Source: Prorocentrum cordatum
Lineage: Eukaryota > Sar > Dinophyceae > Prorocentrales > Prorocentraceae
Reading direction: 5' to 3'
Assembly: GCA_963575745.1 (NCBI GenBank)
Contig: CAUYUJ010021696.1
Coordinates: 39,994-103,993 of the forward strand
DNA: 64,000 nucleotides
Within the stretch, counting starts at the first letter, position 1, and each line of letters begins with the position of its first letter. Positions 20,640-30,764 of the stretch are shown one piece after another. The translations under genes and the position numbers were made by a program. A model generated the notes under the pieces. That model made no database searches. It was not told the DNA's origin and saw nothing but the letters and a program-made list of their open reading frames with translations.

Positions 20640-21453
20640 GGACCTGTTCTGTGCGGGGTGAGTTCCCGCTTGAGCACGGGGCGATCACAGTTCTGGACTG
20701 GCGGTACCACGTGGTGAATTCATCTCCGCTTATACCGACCCACCCTTCCCTTTTTGGCAAGACCCGAGCAAACGCGTCCCGTCGAGTCGTTGCCCAAAAG
20801 GTGGATGACAAACCCTCAGCCACACGTGGGGGTCGCCTCTGGGGACCCCACGTACTTTGCAGCGACACCAGGACGCTGGCCCGTTCAGATCGTTTTTTGG
20901 GCCTCCGCATGGGCTTGGATGCCCCGTCAGTTGCCCTGCTCCACAGCAACACAACATCGCGCTCTCGACGCAGCGGCTTCCAAGCCCATTCCCAGAAACA
21001 TTTACGAGAGGAATGAAAGTGTTCAATGCCAAGTGGACACGCTTACCGCTGCCAACAGTGACGTCTTGGGGGCCCTCTCGCTTTCCAGTTTGCCGGGAAA
21101 GCACAAGATCGGGGCGCCAGTTGCCGCCCACGAGGCCGTGAGTTTGCTGCTGCTTGATGGCAAGCCTGATTCACTGCAGTCGCAAAGAGCGTTCGCCCGT
21201 CAGGCGGCTAGGGGCCCTCTTGCGGCAGGATGCCTGGCTCGCCATCAGGGTCCGCAGCTTCACTAGCGTTGCCCAGACATGCATCGACGTCGCGGGCAGG
21301 AGGGTCGCGTTGGTTGATCACGCGGCGTTTCTGGCCTGGACGGAGACTGCCCATCATGCGGCGGCGGCCGCCGATAATCAGTCGAGATCGTCTGTCGTTG
21401 AGCATGGCCACGGCAATGCAGAGGAAGGCCCAGATTTGGGCCCCCTCAGCAAA
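20640..21453 (+). pseudogene. probable 5' remnant of the LINE-like element
   Basis: This stretch leads without a visible boundary into the reverse transcriptase relic on the same strand. Its frames are moderately open and less Arg/Pro-biased than shadow frames elsewhere (for example the segment around 21,046-21,180 reading ALSLSSLPGKHKIG and then EAVSLLLLDG). In this type of LINE, a region between an endonuclease domain and the RT is expected here. I cannot recognise endonuclease catalytic motifs, so the assignment rests on position and strand. It could also be unrelated DNA into which only the RT part was copied. Confidence 0.4.
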
Positions 21454-22900
21454 GCGACTAGCACTACGGGCTATCAAGGTGGGTGAGGACGGGCTTCTCG
21501 CAGCTAGCAAGAAGTTGAACGCTCTCACGGATTATTGTGCCTCGATCTCCACGCCGGCTTCCTTCCCATCGAGAACGGTCCCCATACCTCGACATCCATC
21601 CAGCCGCGACGTTTCGACGGCATGCCTCCGCCCACCCATCGCATGCTAGAGTCGTTTCTTAAGGAGCTGGTGCCGGCGAGGACTGCTCATGGCATTGATG
21701 CTTGGCATGAGCTGCTCATGAGTGCGGCACTCTCGCGTTATGACGCCCTGCCTTTGGATGTTCGATGGGCAGTGCCTGTTCGACTCATCAGGTGGTGCAC
21801 GTCAAGCCTTCGCGCCGAAAGGCTGCCTCGACTCCGGCGAGGACTATTGCGGCGTCGTCGGCCCCCAAGAAGCGTCGCTCACACTCCGGCTGCGGAAGCG
21901 AACATGAAGGTCACTGTAGACACGCTCTCAACACCGCGCTTGTTCTGATCGTCAGGCAGACCACCTCGCCATCGCAGCGAGGGCGGGTTCCTGGAAGGCA
22001 GCCCACCTGCAAAAATGTCGAGCTCGGCACGCCAGCCAGAGCCGTGACATCCTTCCCTTCGGCTCGGTTGAAGCATCGGCTTCATCGCGCTAGACAATGG
22101 ACGGGCTTTCCTCAGTCTGTGCCATGACTACGTGGTGGCACTTCTGGAACGCCATCGGCGTCCTCTGGCCTTCATATTGGCCGCCCGTTCGCTATATGAT
22201 GGCACTGGGAAGGGCCGGGGGAATGGTCTCCGCGACGCACCGGATCACGCGCGGCACCGTAGACCTGATGGCCGGGATTGATCTCCGCGCTCGCGGCGCC
22301 ATTCGCGCGCGCGCCGACGACGCGGGCGGCGTCTTGTTCGAGGCGGCGGGTCTCAAGTTCCTCGCGGGGGCGACGGCGTTGGCGGAGGGGCTCGCGAACC
22401 TCGAGCCCACGCCTCCCGCTCGCGCGGCCGCCCCGCTTGCCAGCGCCTTCCACGCGAGCATTGTAGCTTGAGTGCGCGACGCGACTTTGGAGGCTGCCCT
22501 TCAATTGGCGTCGTTTCGCGTCGAAGCACCGCCGCGGCGTCTTGGGCGCCGGCTCGGCCCCGCCATTCTCCCGCGCGCGTCGCGGGCCAGTCCGCGGGCG
22601 AAGTGTGGGGGGGGGGGGGGGGGCTCGGCGCGCGGATCGTCGGCAGATCCGCTTGCGCTCGAGGCCCCCAACTGCATGTCGCGCTCTCCACCGACGACGG
22701 GCGCAGCGCAGCACCCCTGTCTCCCGAGGCCGTTCACCGCGAGAGACACGCGCGGGTAAAGCTTCTCTGGCGGCCTGGGGCGCAAGGAGGCGCGCCGTCT
22801 TTTCGTGTCTTGGCAGCTGGGGCGGACCGAGGATTAGCTCGCTGGGATGCGCGATGCGGCTTCCGAAAGCAGGCCCTCTCTCTGCACTCGCCCTGGGCGT
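21454..22900 (+). pseudogene. LINE-like reverse transcriptase, decayed
   Basis: Relic of a non-LTR retrotransposon reverse transcriptase. No single frame is open, but RT landmarks appear in the correct order in alternating plus frames: RLALRAIKVGEDGLL at 21,455-21,499; ARTAHGIDAWHELL at 21,676-21,717 (the usual APGPDG..AW region); AFAPKG at 21,806-21,823 (FLPKG-like box); SQRGRVPGRQ at 21,972-22,001 (FVPGRQ box); FIALDNGRAF at 22,081-22,110 (motif A, catalytic Asp kept); RADDAGG at 22,310-22,330 (motif C, ADD kept); RRLGRRLGP near 22,540; WGGPRISSL at 22,818-22,844. At least five frame changes and an in-frame stop at 22,469 separate them, and motif B cannot be found. A G run near 22,609 also breaks the frame. 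The element should be inactive. The match to the dinoflagellate type comes from remembered family features, not from a search. Confidence 0.85.
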
Positions 22901-23660
22901 GAGTATCGGTGGGGGGGGGCGATTCGGCAAGTGGTCGAGAGATGGATGAACCGCGGGACTTCCAGGGACTCAGTTGGCTGGATGTCGGATGCCTCTGTGG
23001 GGCGCGCGGAGTCTGATCGGGCTGCCGCCCCTCCCCTGAGGCGGAGGCAGCCAGGCGCCTTCCCCGCCGACTTCTCGCTGGTCAAGCAGGGGGTGAAGTG
23101 ACGGGCGTGCTCTGCCGCGCTAAAGAGCACAATGTAAAAGCAACGCCGCTAACATCGACAATCGCTAGTTCTTCGATTAAGCCGCCGTCGAAGAGGGGCG
23201 ATGTGGCTTCCTGATCCCGCATGGCCTATCAATGCTATTGGGCTGTCCAGGGTAAAGCTCAGATGGTGATACTACCAGTGGCATGGACGTTCGGTGCCCT
23301 CGGAGCGGAGCTAGGTAACTGGATCACTTCGCGCAGAGTCCCCCGCCCGCCGCCCGCCGAACGCACGCGCCATTCTCCTCGGGCGCGCCGACGGGGGCGT
23401 CGGCGGCAAGACGGAAACGGAGTCGCCCGCGGTGGTTCCCCGCGGAGGGCCCAGCACAGATGGCCAATTCGTTCGCCAGAGTCAGTCTGCGCGCCACTGA
23501 AGAGGAAGACGGGAGTAGCTGGTTGGACTTGTCAAGGGACAGGGCGCGCGGCAGCAGGCGGACGGACCACCCGCGCCGCCCCCGATTCCACCAAGCCTAG
23601 TTGCTAGCCCGAGCTGAGATGGGGCCCACTTTTCGACCCACCCGGTAGTTCTAGGACGAA
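22901..23660. other. stretch without a supported gene
   Basis: Follows the reverse transcriptase relic. Short open frames on both strands, none with motifs. It may include the 3' end of the LINE-like element, but no poly-A or terminal repeat marks an end. Confidence 0.45.
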
Positions 23661-23661
23661 G

Positions 23662-24084
23662 TTGCGGAACCACCTGCGAGGAGCAAGTTCGGGGGGCCCC
23701 AATCGTAGAGAGCACGTTCTTGTTCTTCCCCAGCCCGTTACTGCCAGCGACGAGCCAGAGTCGTGCACTGACGACAGCAGCATCTTCATAGTCACCAGGC
23801 TGATGGCACAGCTGCGCTCGCGCCTCATCGTTGACATGCTCGTCAAAGTATTACATGGCGTTGACGAAGAGGACCCAGCACAGAGAGTTGACCAGCGCGG
23901 GCGTGAGGTCGCTGACTGGGCTACGGCATGGGCAGTTCTTCGCGCACTTTCCGTTTATTTCGCCGAGCAAGTCGACAATTTCTACGCTTGGCTTGATAAG
24001 CCCGTTACCATGCGTTCGGAGTGCTTCGTTGCCAGCAGTACCAGCAGTCCACTCCGCATGCGGGGGGGGGGCAAGGAGAGGTGA
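23662..24084 (+). CDS. possible internal exon, unknown protein
   Basis: Open plus frame of about 140 codons without an ATG at its start, so if real it is an internal exon. Its middle (about 23,770-24,000) has balanced, protein-like composition, with IFIVTRLMAQLRSRLIVDML followed by an acidic stretch and WATAWAVLRALSVYFAEQ, which could form amphipathic helices. The end drifts into a G run at 24,062. The minus strand is also open across part of this region and gives a less Arg-rich reading, so the strand is uncertain. No family is recognised. It lies 0.8 kb downstream of the LINE-like relic and may belong to another mobile element. Evidence is compositional only. Confidence 0.3.
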   Translation: MRNHLRGASSGGPNRREHVLVLPQPVTASDEPESCTDDSSIFIVTRLMAQLRSRLIVDMLVKVLHGVDEEDPAQRVDQRGREVADWATAWAVLRALSVYFAEQVDNFYAWLDKPVTMRSECFVASSTSSPLRMRGGGKER

Positions 24085-24493
24085 TGATAGAAAGAGGCAT
24101 GTTGCGGGAGGCATGGTTGGCGGCGCGCTATGCCTCAGCAACTAGACGCGAACAGCTGCGCTGCCATTTTGTTGCTGAACTCCCTGACAAGGGTCGACCT
24201 TGCCCCCTGCACGGCTGAATGCGTTCGGGCACGCGGCGATGCCCCCTCCAACGGGCGCCAGGCACTTCGGGAATGCCGTTCGACCTCCGAGCCCGGCTTC
24301 TTCGACAGATCGGCCGTGCTCTTCCTCTCCCTCGCCTGGCCGATGCGCGTCCCAAGCTGCGTGCAGAACTGGATGAAGTCCCACGAGACATGGGAAGGAG
24401 GATGTCGATCCGAACGACCTACGTTCAGTCCCTTCGCCATGCGACACGCCCTCGCGATCCCTGCTCTCCTCGCCCCTGCGCCGTCCCCGCGAG

Positions 24494-25004
24494 ATGGGCG
24501 CGCCGAAGGCCCTGTTCCCCGCTGAGGTGGACGTGGAGGCCATGGAGGAACTCGTGGCCAAAGGCGCCACGGGACTCCCACCACCCGCCCAGTTCGAGGA
24601 CGATGCCAAATTTGACGAGGAGTACGACTACCACTCAATCGATCCTGGAGTGCCGGACGCTCCTGGCGAGTCAGCGGCCGCCTCGCCCTGGCCCGCTGAC
24701 AGCTCTGATGATCCAGCTCCTCGCAGTTGTAGCATCCGGCCTGGCATCGAAGACTCGGATATTGGATTGATTGCTACGAATGATGGCAGACCGTCGTTCT
24801 CGGTGTTGGGTTCCAATGACGCGGCCTTCCCTGACTTTGTTCCTGCAGGTGACGCCCTTGTTCTGACAACTGACGATTGCGGCCTCGTCAAGACCACCGC
24901 CCGGCCTATCCCTCCTACACCTGGCACAATTGCTCAAACAGCACATCTCGAAAAACAGAAATTACTCGACGCGGGGCTCCCCATATGTGCATCTCAATAT
25001 CTTG
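24494..25004 (+). CDS. acidic open segment ending at a splice-donor-like GT
   Basis: The frame from the ATG at 24,494 stays open for 175 codons. The product is acidic and low in Arg, unlike shadow frames here, with an EEYDYHSIDPG segment and a VLGSNDAAFPDFVPAGDALV stretch. After TCAATATCTTG the sequence GTACGTCTTTCTCTTG begins at 25,005 and matches a 5' splice site followed by pyrimidines, so the exon may end at 25,004 and the stop at 25,019 may be intronic. The next coding-like segment (26,893) shares the word AFPDF and similar composition, which suggests one gene with the minisatellite and satellite between them as intron. No domain is recognised. The true start may lie upstream. Confidence 0.4.
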
Positions 25005-25104
25005 GTACGTCTTTCTCTTGATATCTGTCCATGAGCGCCTGTGTGCGAGGGCGAACCGCTCGCTCGAGATATTCCCACAGTCTGCAAGCATGAGTGCGAC
25101 CAAT

Positions 25105-25610
25105 AGCAAATCTGAGAGCGACTGATTCTGAGTGTGAGTTAATCTGGGTGCGATTGAGCCTGGGTTTGAGTGGGTATGCGTGTGAGTAGATATGAGCGCG
25201 AGTGCGTCTGTGTGCGAGTGGGTCTGAGTATGGACGAATCTGAGTGTGAGCCAGTCTGTGATTGAGCGGATCGTAGCATGATGAGTCTGAGCATGAGTGA
25301 GTCTGGGCTTGAGTGGGTCTGAGTGTGAGAAAAAGTGTGTGTTAATGAATCTGAGTGCGAGTGAGCCGAGTGTGATTGGGTATGGATGTGAGGCAGTCTG
25401 AGTGTGAGTCGGTCTGCGTTTGAGCGGACCGAAGGATGATGAGTCTGAGCAGGAGCGAGTCTGAGTATGAGTGGTTCTGAGCGTAAGTCTGAGTGTGAGT
25501 AAGTTTAAGCATGGATATGAGCGAGTCTAAGTGCGAGTGAGCCTGCGTGTGACTGAGTCTGAGTATGAGTGAGTATGAATGCAGAAGAGTGAAGGAGAGC
25601 GGAGAGCGAA
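25105..25610 (+). repeat. 16-bp minisatellite, CTGAGTGTGAGTGGGT type
   Basis: About 30 diverged units of CTGAGTGTGAG(T/C)GGGT with frequent G-to-A, T-to-C and CG variants. Related arrays lie at 26,690-26,825 (plus) and 58,130-58,256 (minus orientation). Confidence 0.85.
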
Positions 25611-25699
25611 GGAGAGTGAGGCGGAAGCGTTTGAGTAAAACCTAAAGCCTTGGAACATCGAACCTCGATCGTCTGGCCCTGGCTACTCGAGTTGCCCAC

Positions 25700-25733
25700 G
25701 TCCTCCTCCTCCTCCTCCTCCTCCTCCTCCTCC

Positions 25734-25766
<33 letters not shown>

Positions 25767-25925
25767 CCTTCCTGCTTCTGCTCCTACCGTGTTCATGCTG
25801 TCCTCCTTCTCCTCCTCCTCCTCCTCCTCCTCGTCCTCTTCCTCCTCCTCCTCGCTTCCTCCTTCTCTTCCTCCTCCTCCTCCTCCTCCTCCTCCTCTTC
25901 CTCCTCCTCCTCCCTCCTCCTCCTG
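25700..25925 (+). repeat. TCC and ATC pyrimidine tract
   Basis: (TCC)n, a short (ATC)n at about 25,733-25,765, then (TCC)n to 25,922. Confidence 0.95.
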
Positions 25926-25929
25926 GGAG

Positions 25930-26675
25930 TGCTGAAACCAGCAAATCGCCTGAGACATCCTCCCAAAACTGCTCCGAAAACGACAGATGCCCAGCATCAT
26001 AACGGCCAAACCGCCTGAGACATCCCCGCAAACTGGGCGCGAACGTCCTCCAAATCTGCTCCGAACGCGAAACATGTTGGAAGAGAAAATGGCCAAACCG
26101 CCTGAGACATCCCCACAAATCCCGCGAAAGGGGCCGAGTGAAATACCCCCCCGCCGCCCCCCTTAGAGTGCTGAAACCAGCGAATCGCCTGAGACATCCT
26201 CCAAATCTGCTCCGAAAGCGAAACATGTTGGAAGAGAAAATGGCCAAACCGCCTGAGACATCCCCACAAAATCCCGCGAAAGGGGCCGAGTGAGATGCCC
26301 CCCCGCCGCCCCCCTTGGAGTGCTGAAACTAGCGAATCGCCTGAGACATCCTCCAAATCTGCTCCGAAAGCGAAACATGTTGGAAGAGAAAATGGCTAGA
26401 TAAAATGGCCAAACCGCCTGAGACATGCCCACAAAATCCCGCGAAAGGGGCCGAGTGCAACACCCCTCCGCCGCCCCCTGTAGAGTTCTGAATCCAGCGA
26501 ATCGCCTGAGACATCCTCCAAATCTGCTCGGAAAGCGAAACATGTTGGAAGAGAACATGGCCAAACCGCCTGAGACATCCCCACAAAATCCCGCGAAAGG
26601 GGCCGAGTGCAACACCCCCCCGCCGCTCCCCTTAGAAGTGCTGAAGCCACAGAATCGCCTGAGACATCCTCAACA
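25930..26675 (+). repeat. 151-bp satellite, about 4.5 units
   Basis: GAAACATGTTGGAAGAGAA(A/C)ATGG starts at 26,069, 26,220, 26,372 and 26,537, giving periods of 151, 152 and 165 bp; the last interval carries a 13-bp insertion (TAGATAAAATGGC-like). Each unit contains CGCCTGAGACATCC twice, which points to an older internal duplication. The period is not a multiple of three, so the long minus-strand frame across it changes peptide each unit. Units look 90% or more identical, so expansion is fairly recent. Confidence 0.95.
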
Positions 26676-26689
26676 TCAGTGTGTGTGGG

Positions 26690-26825
26690 TCATCCGATGA
26701 GTGGACCTGAGTGAGTGTAGTGAATGTATGAGTACAAGTACGAGTGAGTCTGAGTGATGAGTGAGTCTGAGTGATGAGTGAGTCTGAGTGATGAGTGAGT
26801 CGGAGAGATGAGTCGAGGTGGTGTT
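26690..26825 (+). repeat. GAGTCTGAGTGATGA minisatellite
   Basis: Four near-identical GAGTCTGAGTGATGA(G/T)-type units plus diverged copies, from the same word family as 25,105-25,610. Confidence 0.85.
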
Positions 26826-26892
26826 CTGTTCTCTCTCTGTTCCTCCGGCGCGGTCCGCCAATAACAAATAACAAGAACCCCATACTTGAGAT

Positions 26893-27307
26893 ATGGGGAA
26901 AAAACATATTTGGCTGCAACGCCGTATCGACCCGAAAGAAACGGAGGATTTAGTACACGACGATTCGGCCAGACTTGACGGGTCAGACGCCACGACTGCG
27001 GTGGGTCTCGATGATCCTCGTGGGTTGCATCCTGGTGGTATGATGTCTGGTGTTACCCAGCAGAGGGTACCCAACCAAGGTGTTGCTGATGGTCCAGCTG
27101 TTTCGCTTGCTGCAGATGAGGCAACAGAGGCGCCTCAAGGTGTATATGGTGGCGCACTTGTGGGCGATCTTGCCTTCCCCGACTTCGCTGGCGCGGGTGG
27201 TCTGCCACCAGATGCTTTCAGCATGCTGCTGAGGACGGTGCTTGTGGACCCCAACAATAACTTCTCGTTCGTCTCGTGGACATGATGCGCATGCACGCGG
27301 AGCTCAT
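26893..27307 (+). CDS. possible exon, Gly/Asp-rich unknown protein
   Basis: An ATG at 26,893 opens 130 codons. The first 15 residues could be intronic, because GAGGATTTAG at about 26,945 resembles a 3' splice site directly before TACACGACG. The body is acidic and Gly-rich, with GVYGGALVGDLAFPDFAGAGGLPPDAF near 27,150-27,220 and LLRTVLVDP after it. At about 27,270 the frame gives a stop (TGA at 27,283), while the neighbouring frame continues as LVDMMRMHAELIG up to GTTAGTTAG at 27,308, a donor-like site. This suggests one frameshift, real or an assembly error. The codon third position is less GC-rich than elsewhere. No recognised family. Confidence 0.35.
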
Positions 27308-27321
27308 TGGTTAGTTAGATC

Positions 27322-27711
27322 TGCCGCGTTGATGAGACCACGTCGGCGGCATACATGACGGACATGATTGCTGAGAGTTTGGAGCACGGTGACACCGAGC
27401 ACCAAGTGATAGAGACTGCCCCGCCCGAGGAGGATGAGGACGACCTGGAAGCTTTCGCCGCCCACAATTGTCCTGCCGCCGATGCGTCAGCTCACCCACC
27501 TGTGGCTCATTTGGACGACACGGATGGTGGTCAGCTTGGGTTCCGCGGACACTGCTGAGCACACCGACGGCCTTGCCGTCGCCGTCACTGACCTCGCGGG
27601 CGAAGGTCTCCCCGTCGAAATCATCTACGAGGAGCAGGCCGGGTCGTTCGACGTGCCCCTGACAAAGGCCCCGCTGTCGGCGCCGAACGAGGCCGGACTT
27701 GGGAACTTCTC
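27322..27711 (+). CDS. possible exon pair, acidic unknown protein
   Basis: The frame with ATG at 27,355 reads MTDMIAESLEHGDTE, then APPEEDEDDLEAFAAHNC, and stops at 27,556. The next frame picks up with AEHTDGLAVAVTDLAGEG and EIIYEEQAGSFDVPL and stays coherent to GNFS at 27,711. Both halves are acidic and lack the Arg/Pro bias of shadow frames, so a one-base frameshift near 27,545 or a tiny intron is likely. The segment ends at TCG|GTGGCGTGGG, followed by a TCC tract that ends CACACCAG at about 27,890, which is intron-like. It probably belongs with the segments at 24,494 and 26,893. No domain is recognised. Confidence 0.35.
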
Positions 27712-27764
27712 GGTGGCGTGGGTTTTTTCTTCCCACCTTTGCCCTCCTTTTCCTTTTCCCTCTC

Positions 27765-27885
27765 CTCCTCCTCCTCCTCCTCCTTCTCCTCCTCCTCCTC
27801 CTCGTCCTCCTCCTCCTCCTCCTCCTCCTCCTCCTCCTCCTCCTCCTCCTCCTCCCCCTCCTCCTCCTCCTCCTCCTCCCCTTCA
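27765..27885 (+). repeat. TCC pyrimidine tract
   Basis: (TCC)n of about 115 bp with a GTCC interruption, ending CCCCTTCACACCAG. Its position between a donor-like site (27,712) and an AG is what an intron 3' tract would show. Confidence 0.95.
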
Positions 27886-28529
27886 CACCAGCCCGCTCGC
27901 CCCCGCGGCGCCCGGCAGGCCGCAGCCGACCCGGCGCCGCGACGCGTGACGCGGCGCCCTTCCGACGTAGAGCACGGGGGGGACCTGGCGCGGCCCGGGG
28001 AGAGCCAGCGTTCGTCGTTCTCCGGGGGCGCCCAAGAGGAGGGCGACGACGAGGGGGGAAGGGATGTCATGGCCAGGGCCATGAGATTTCCCCAGGTGTC
28101 ACGGGCACGCTTCGTCTTCCCAGACGTGCCATGGCCTCCCCACCCCAGCCCGCGCACACGCTTCGGGCCATGATTTGCGAATTCCCATCTCGAACGACCC
28201 CCGTTTGGAGCTCCCGAGTTTTCACCGTCGTTTCGGGTCGGACCAAGCCAACCCTAACCTCCTGGCGTTGAATTTGTTTTTCCACAACGGGCGTTTTCGC
28301 CCAGTTCCGGGCCCTGGGACCTGGGACCATCACAGATCGATCCGGTTGGAAGAATGCAGCAACAATATGGGGTCTAGTGCTCCGACCGTGTATTTTAGCG
28401 ATGTCGCATTTTTCTGCAGCGTCGGATCTCAGGGAAGAGGGGTGTGTAGGGAGCAGAGGAGAAGGGTGCGGACTCCGCTAGCCCCTCCGTCAATTTCGCC
28501 TGTGGAACCCTCCTGGGAGGCCCCCGCCG

Positions 28530-28609
28530 CCACGGCTGGACTCGCTCCAACACGCCAGTCGGAGCGCAAGCCGGGGAGAGGTCCGCGGCGCAGCGGTATC
28601 GGTACCGTG
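28530..28609 (-). repeat. dispersed repeat DR3, copy b
   Basis: Aligns with 16,443-16,525 in the same orientation: GCCACGGCTGGA, then CCAGTCGGAGCGCAAGCC, GGGGAGAGGTCC and GGTATCGGTACC. The most diverged of the three copies. Confidence 0.55.
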
Positions 28610-28944
28610 TGGCTCCCCCAGGGGAGGCGCGGGGGCAGGAAGGATCGGTGGCACGAGCGCGCGCCTCCCGACGCCGGGAGGCGCTGGGACAACTCGCTGC
28701 GTGAGCTGATTCGATAGCACCTCGCTTTGCTGCCCCACCCTTGGTCCGACCCGGTCGTTGGAGAGGGGGACAAGGGGGCTAGTTAGTGGAGGCATTTGGC
28801 GCTTCTAGCGGCGTCTCGCAGAGGACATGCCCACACGTTTTGAATACAGCTTCGGCCGCTGTGTCTTGCCACGCGTTAGATTTAGTCGCGGCACGTTTCC
28901 ACCACGAGCTGGAGGTTTAAACGGGCCCCCGGCGTCTGTCCTCC

Positions 28945-29125
28945 TCCTCAGGACTTCCTCTTCTTCCTCCTCCTCATCTTCCTCCTTGTGTTTCTCCTCC
29001 TTTTCTTTTTCTCCTCCTCCTCCTCCTCCTCCTCCTCCCTCCTCCTCCTCCTCCTCCTCCTCCTCCTCCTCCTCCTCCTCCTCCTCCTCCTCCTCCTCCT
29101 CTCCTCCCCCTCCTCCTCTGTTCCG
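28945..29125 (+). repeat. TCC pyrimidine tract
   Basis: (TCC)n with TTC interruptions, pure for about 60 bp at 29,041-29,100. Confidence 0.95.
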
Positions 29126-29423
29126 ACTGCCTCCCCCCCCAACTACAAAGTCAGGCTTTGACGAGGGGCCATCCTGCTCCTCGCCATGCGCATCCCCGCC
29201 CCCTGCACCCCTTCGGCAGCCTCGCCTGCGGCCCTTCGGGCCCGGGCGTGCCTCTGACAGCCCCGGCCTCCGCCCGCCTGTGCTCTCGCGGCGGGCCGCG
29301 CCTCGGCCGAGGAGCCTCGGCCGCCTCGGGGGGCCTGCCCGCCGCGGGGTCTGCGGCACCCGCCCCGCGCGCGAGGCCGAGGCCGCGCCGGCCGTCGGGG
29401 GCGGCCAACCCAGGCCCCCTCGA

Positions 29424-29552
29424 GGCATGGAAGGATCGCGACGGGGAGTCGCTCGCCATTTTCGGCCCCTGGGGGGGCCCTTACCGGCCCTCGGCACCGT
29501 CGCAAGAGCGACTCGGGACGAGCACCCGGTCCCCTGCGAAAGCATCGCGACG
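29424..29552 (+). repeat. dispersed repeat DR1, copy 2
   Basis: Same block order as 3,355-3,470 (GGATCGCGACGGGGAG, GCCATTTTCGGCCC, GGGGGGGCCCTTACCGG, CCCTCGGCACCGTC, GACTCGGGACGA, CCCGGTCCC). Confidence 0.75.
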
Positions 29553-29565
29553 TCGGGGGCCTGGG

Positions 29566-29700
29566 GAGGCGGCTCCGCTCCGCTGCGCTCCGCTCCGCTC
29601 GGCGGAGGCCTCGCGCCGACTGGGCGGCGCCGCGAGGCCGCTCCGCTCCGCTCCGCTCGGCGGCCAGCGCCAGAGGCGGAGGCCCCGGGAGGCCAGACGA
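29566..29700 (+). repeat. CGCTCCGCTCCG runs
   Basis: Short tandem GCTCCGCTCCGCTCGGCGG occurs twice, at about 29,572-29,605 and 29,641-29,665, each followed by AGGCCTCGCGCC- or CCAGCGCC-like sequence. Confidence 0.7.
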
Positions 29701-29799
29701 GCCAAGCCGCGTCGCCACCTCGGTTGCCCTGGTACTCAGCCGCGCGCGGAGGGGGGGTGGGGGGAGGGGGGGAAGGTTTCTTGGAAGCCCCCCTGCTTC

Positions 29800-29834
29800 G
29801 TAGAGAAGGCGCGGGCCTTCTCTACAGATGTGAG
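29800..29834. repeat. short perfect hairpin GTAGAGAAGGC / GCCTTCTCTAC
   Basis: An 11-bp stem with a 3-4 base loop, followed at 29,849 by another GCCTTCTC. Words of the same kind (AGAAGGCC) build the larger foldback at 44,436-44,632. Confidence 0.8.
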
Positions 29835-29934
29835 GCCGGCGCCTTCTCAGAAGCAGCCTCCGTCTAAGCCTTCGACCCCCCTCCCCTGACCCCCCCTCTG
29901 CGCGCCGCCAAGACACGCCCGTGCTGCAACGCAA

Positions 29935-30760
29935 CCACGTGCCTTGTGCTCAAGGCGTCCGGGTTTCAACACGCTGCGAGCTGGCTCGCCACGCGTCGGC
30001 CCACGTTTCGCCGAGCGCGTCGCGCGTGACCTGGGTCTTCAGCCTACGCTCCTTGCCGAGGCGCGACGGGCTGCGTGCTGCGCATCGGGGCGGCTGTGCG
30101 GCCCAGCCGTACAGGGCCCCGCGTCCTCCGTCGGGCCATGCCACAGGGGGGGGCACCAGCTCCTCCTTGGAGATCAAAGGGTCAGGGGGTCGACGAAGCT
30201 CGAGGAAGTTGTTTGTTGACGTCGGGTGTCGTTTGGGAAGGCTCTGGAGTGTTCTTCGGGGCCCACGTCCTCGAGAGGGAGTGGCGTCTCCTCGAGGAAG
30301 GAGTGCGGCCCCCCTCGTCAGTGGTGACCCCCCCTTGGCATGGCCCCACTCCTCGCGGGCACGCCGCTGCAGTGACGGCCAAGTCTCGGCGCGGTGGCTG
30401 CCAGCGTATGCAGAGCGTGGCGACATGGCATGGCAACCGGCGATCCAGCAGAACGCCAAGTACACCACACCGTGGTGCACAAACGACGCAGAAAGACAGC
30501 ACGAAGAACCCCGCAATATTATAAAGTACACAGCTAAGTTCCCAAATGATCGACCAGCATAGTATACGGAGAAGCCAGATTAACGGCTGCAATGATGCCG
30601 ATAAGGTCGATGCAATTGGAGCGGGAAAGGGATAAGCAGTTCGTGGTTGAAGAGCTAGAGCAGGTCTGTTACCCAGTCTGAGCGCCTTCGCGCGGCCAGA
30701 CGCATTTTTCCCGAGGAAGACTACCACGCCTTGATGACGGAGGCCTTCGGCCGACAGAGC
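29935..30760. other. unassigned stretch
   Basis: Both strands have open frames of moderate length. A minus-strand frame around 30,600-30,440 gives a hydrophobic run (LIWLLRILCWSIIWELSCVL), but its codon third positions are not GC-rich and no neighbouring segment supports it. Nothing recognised. Confidence 0.4.
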
Positions 30761-30764
30761 GAAG

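Noticed and set aside
30555-30620. U6 snRNA-like words (ATACGGAGAAG, AGATTAACGGCTGC)
   Set aside because: The invariant ACAGAGA box is absent and no 5' stem-loop or terminator is visible.
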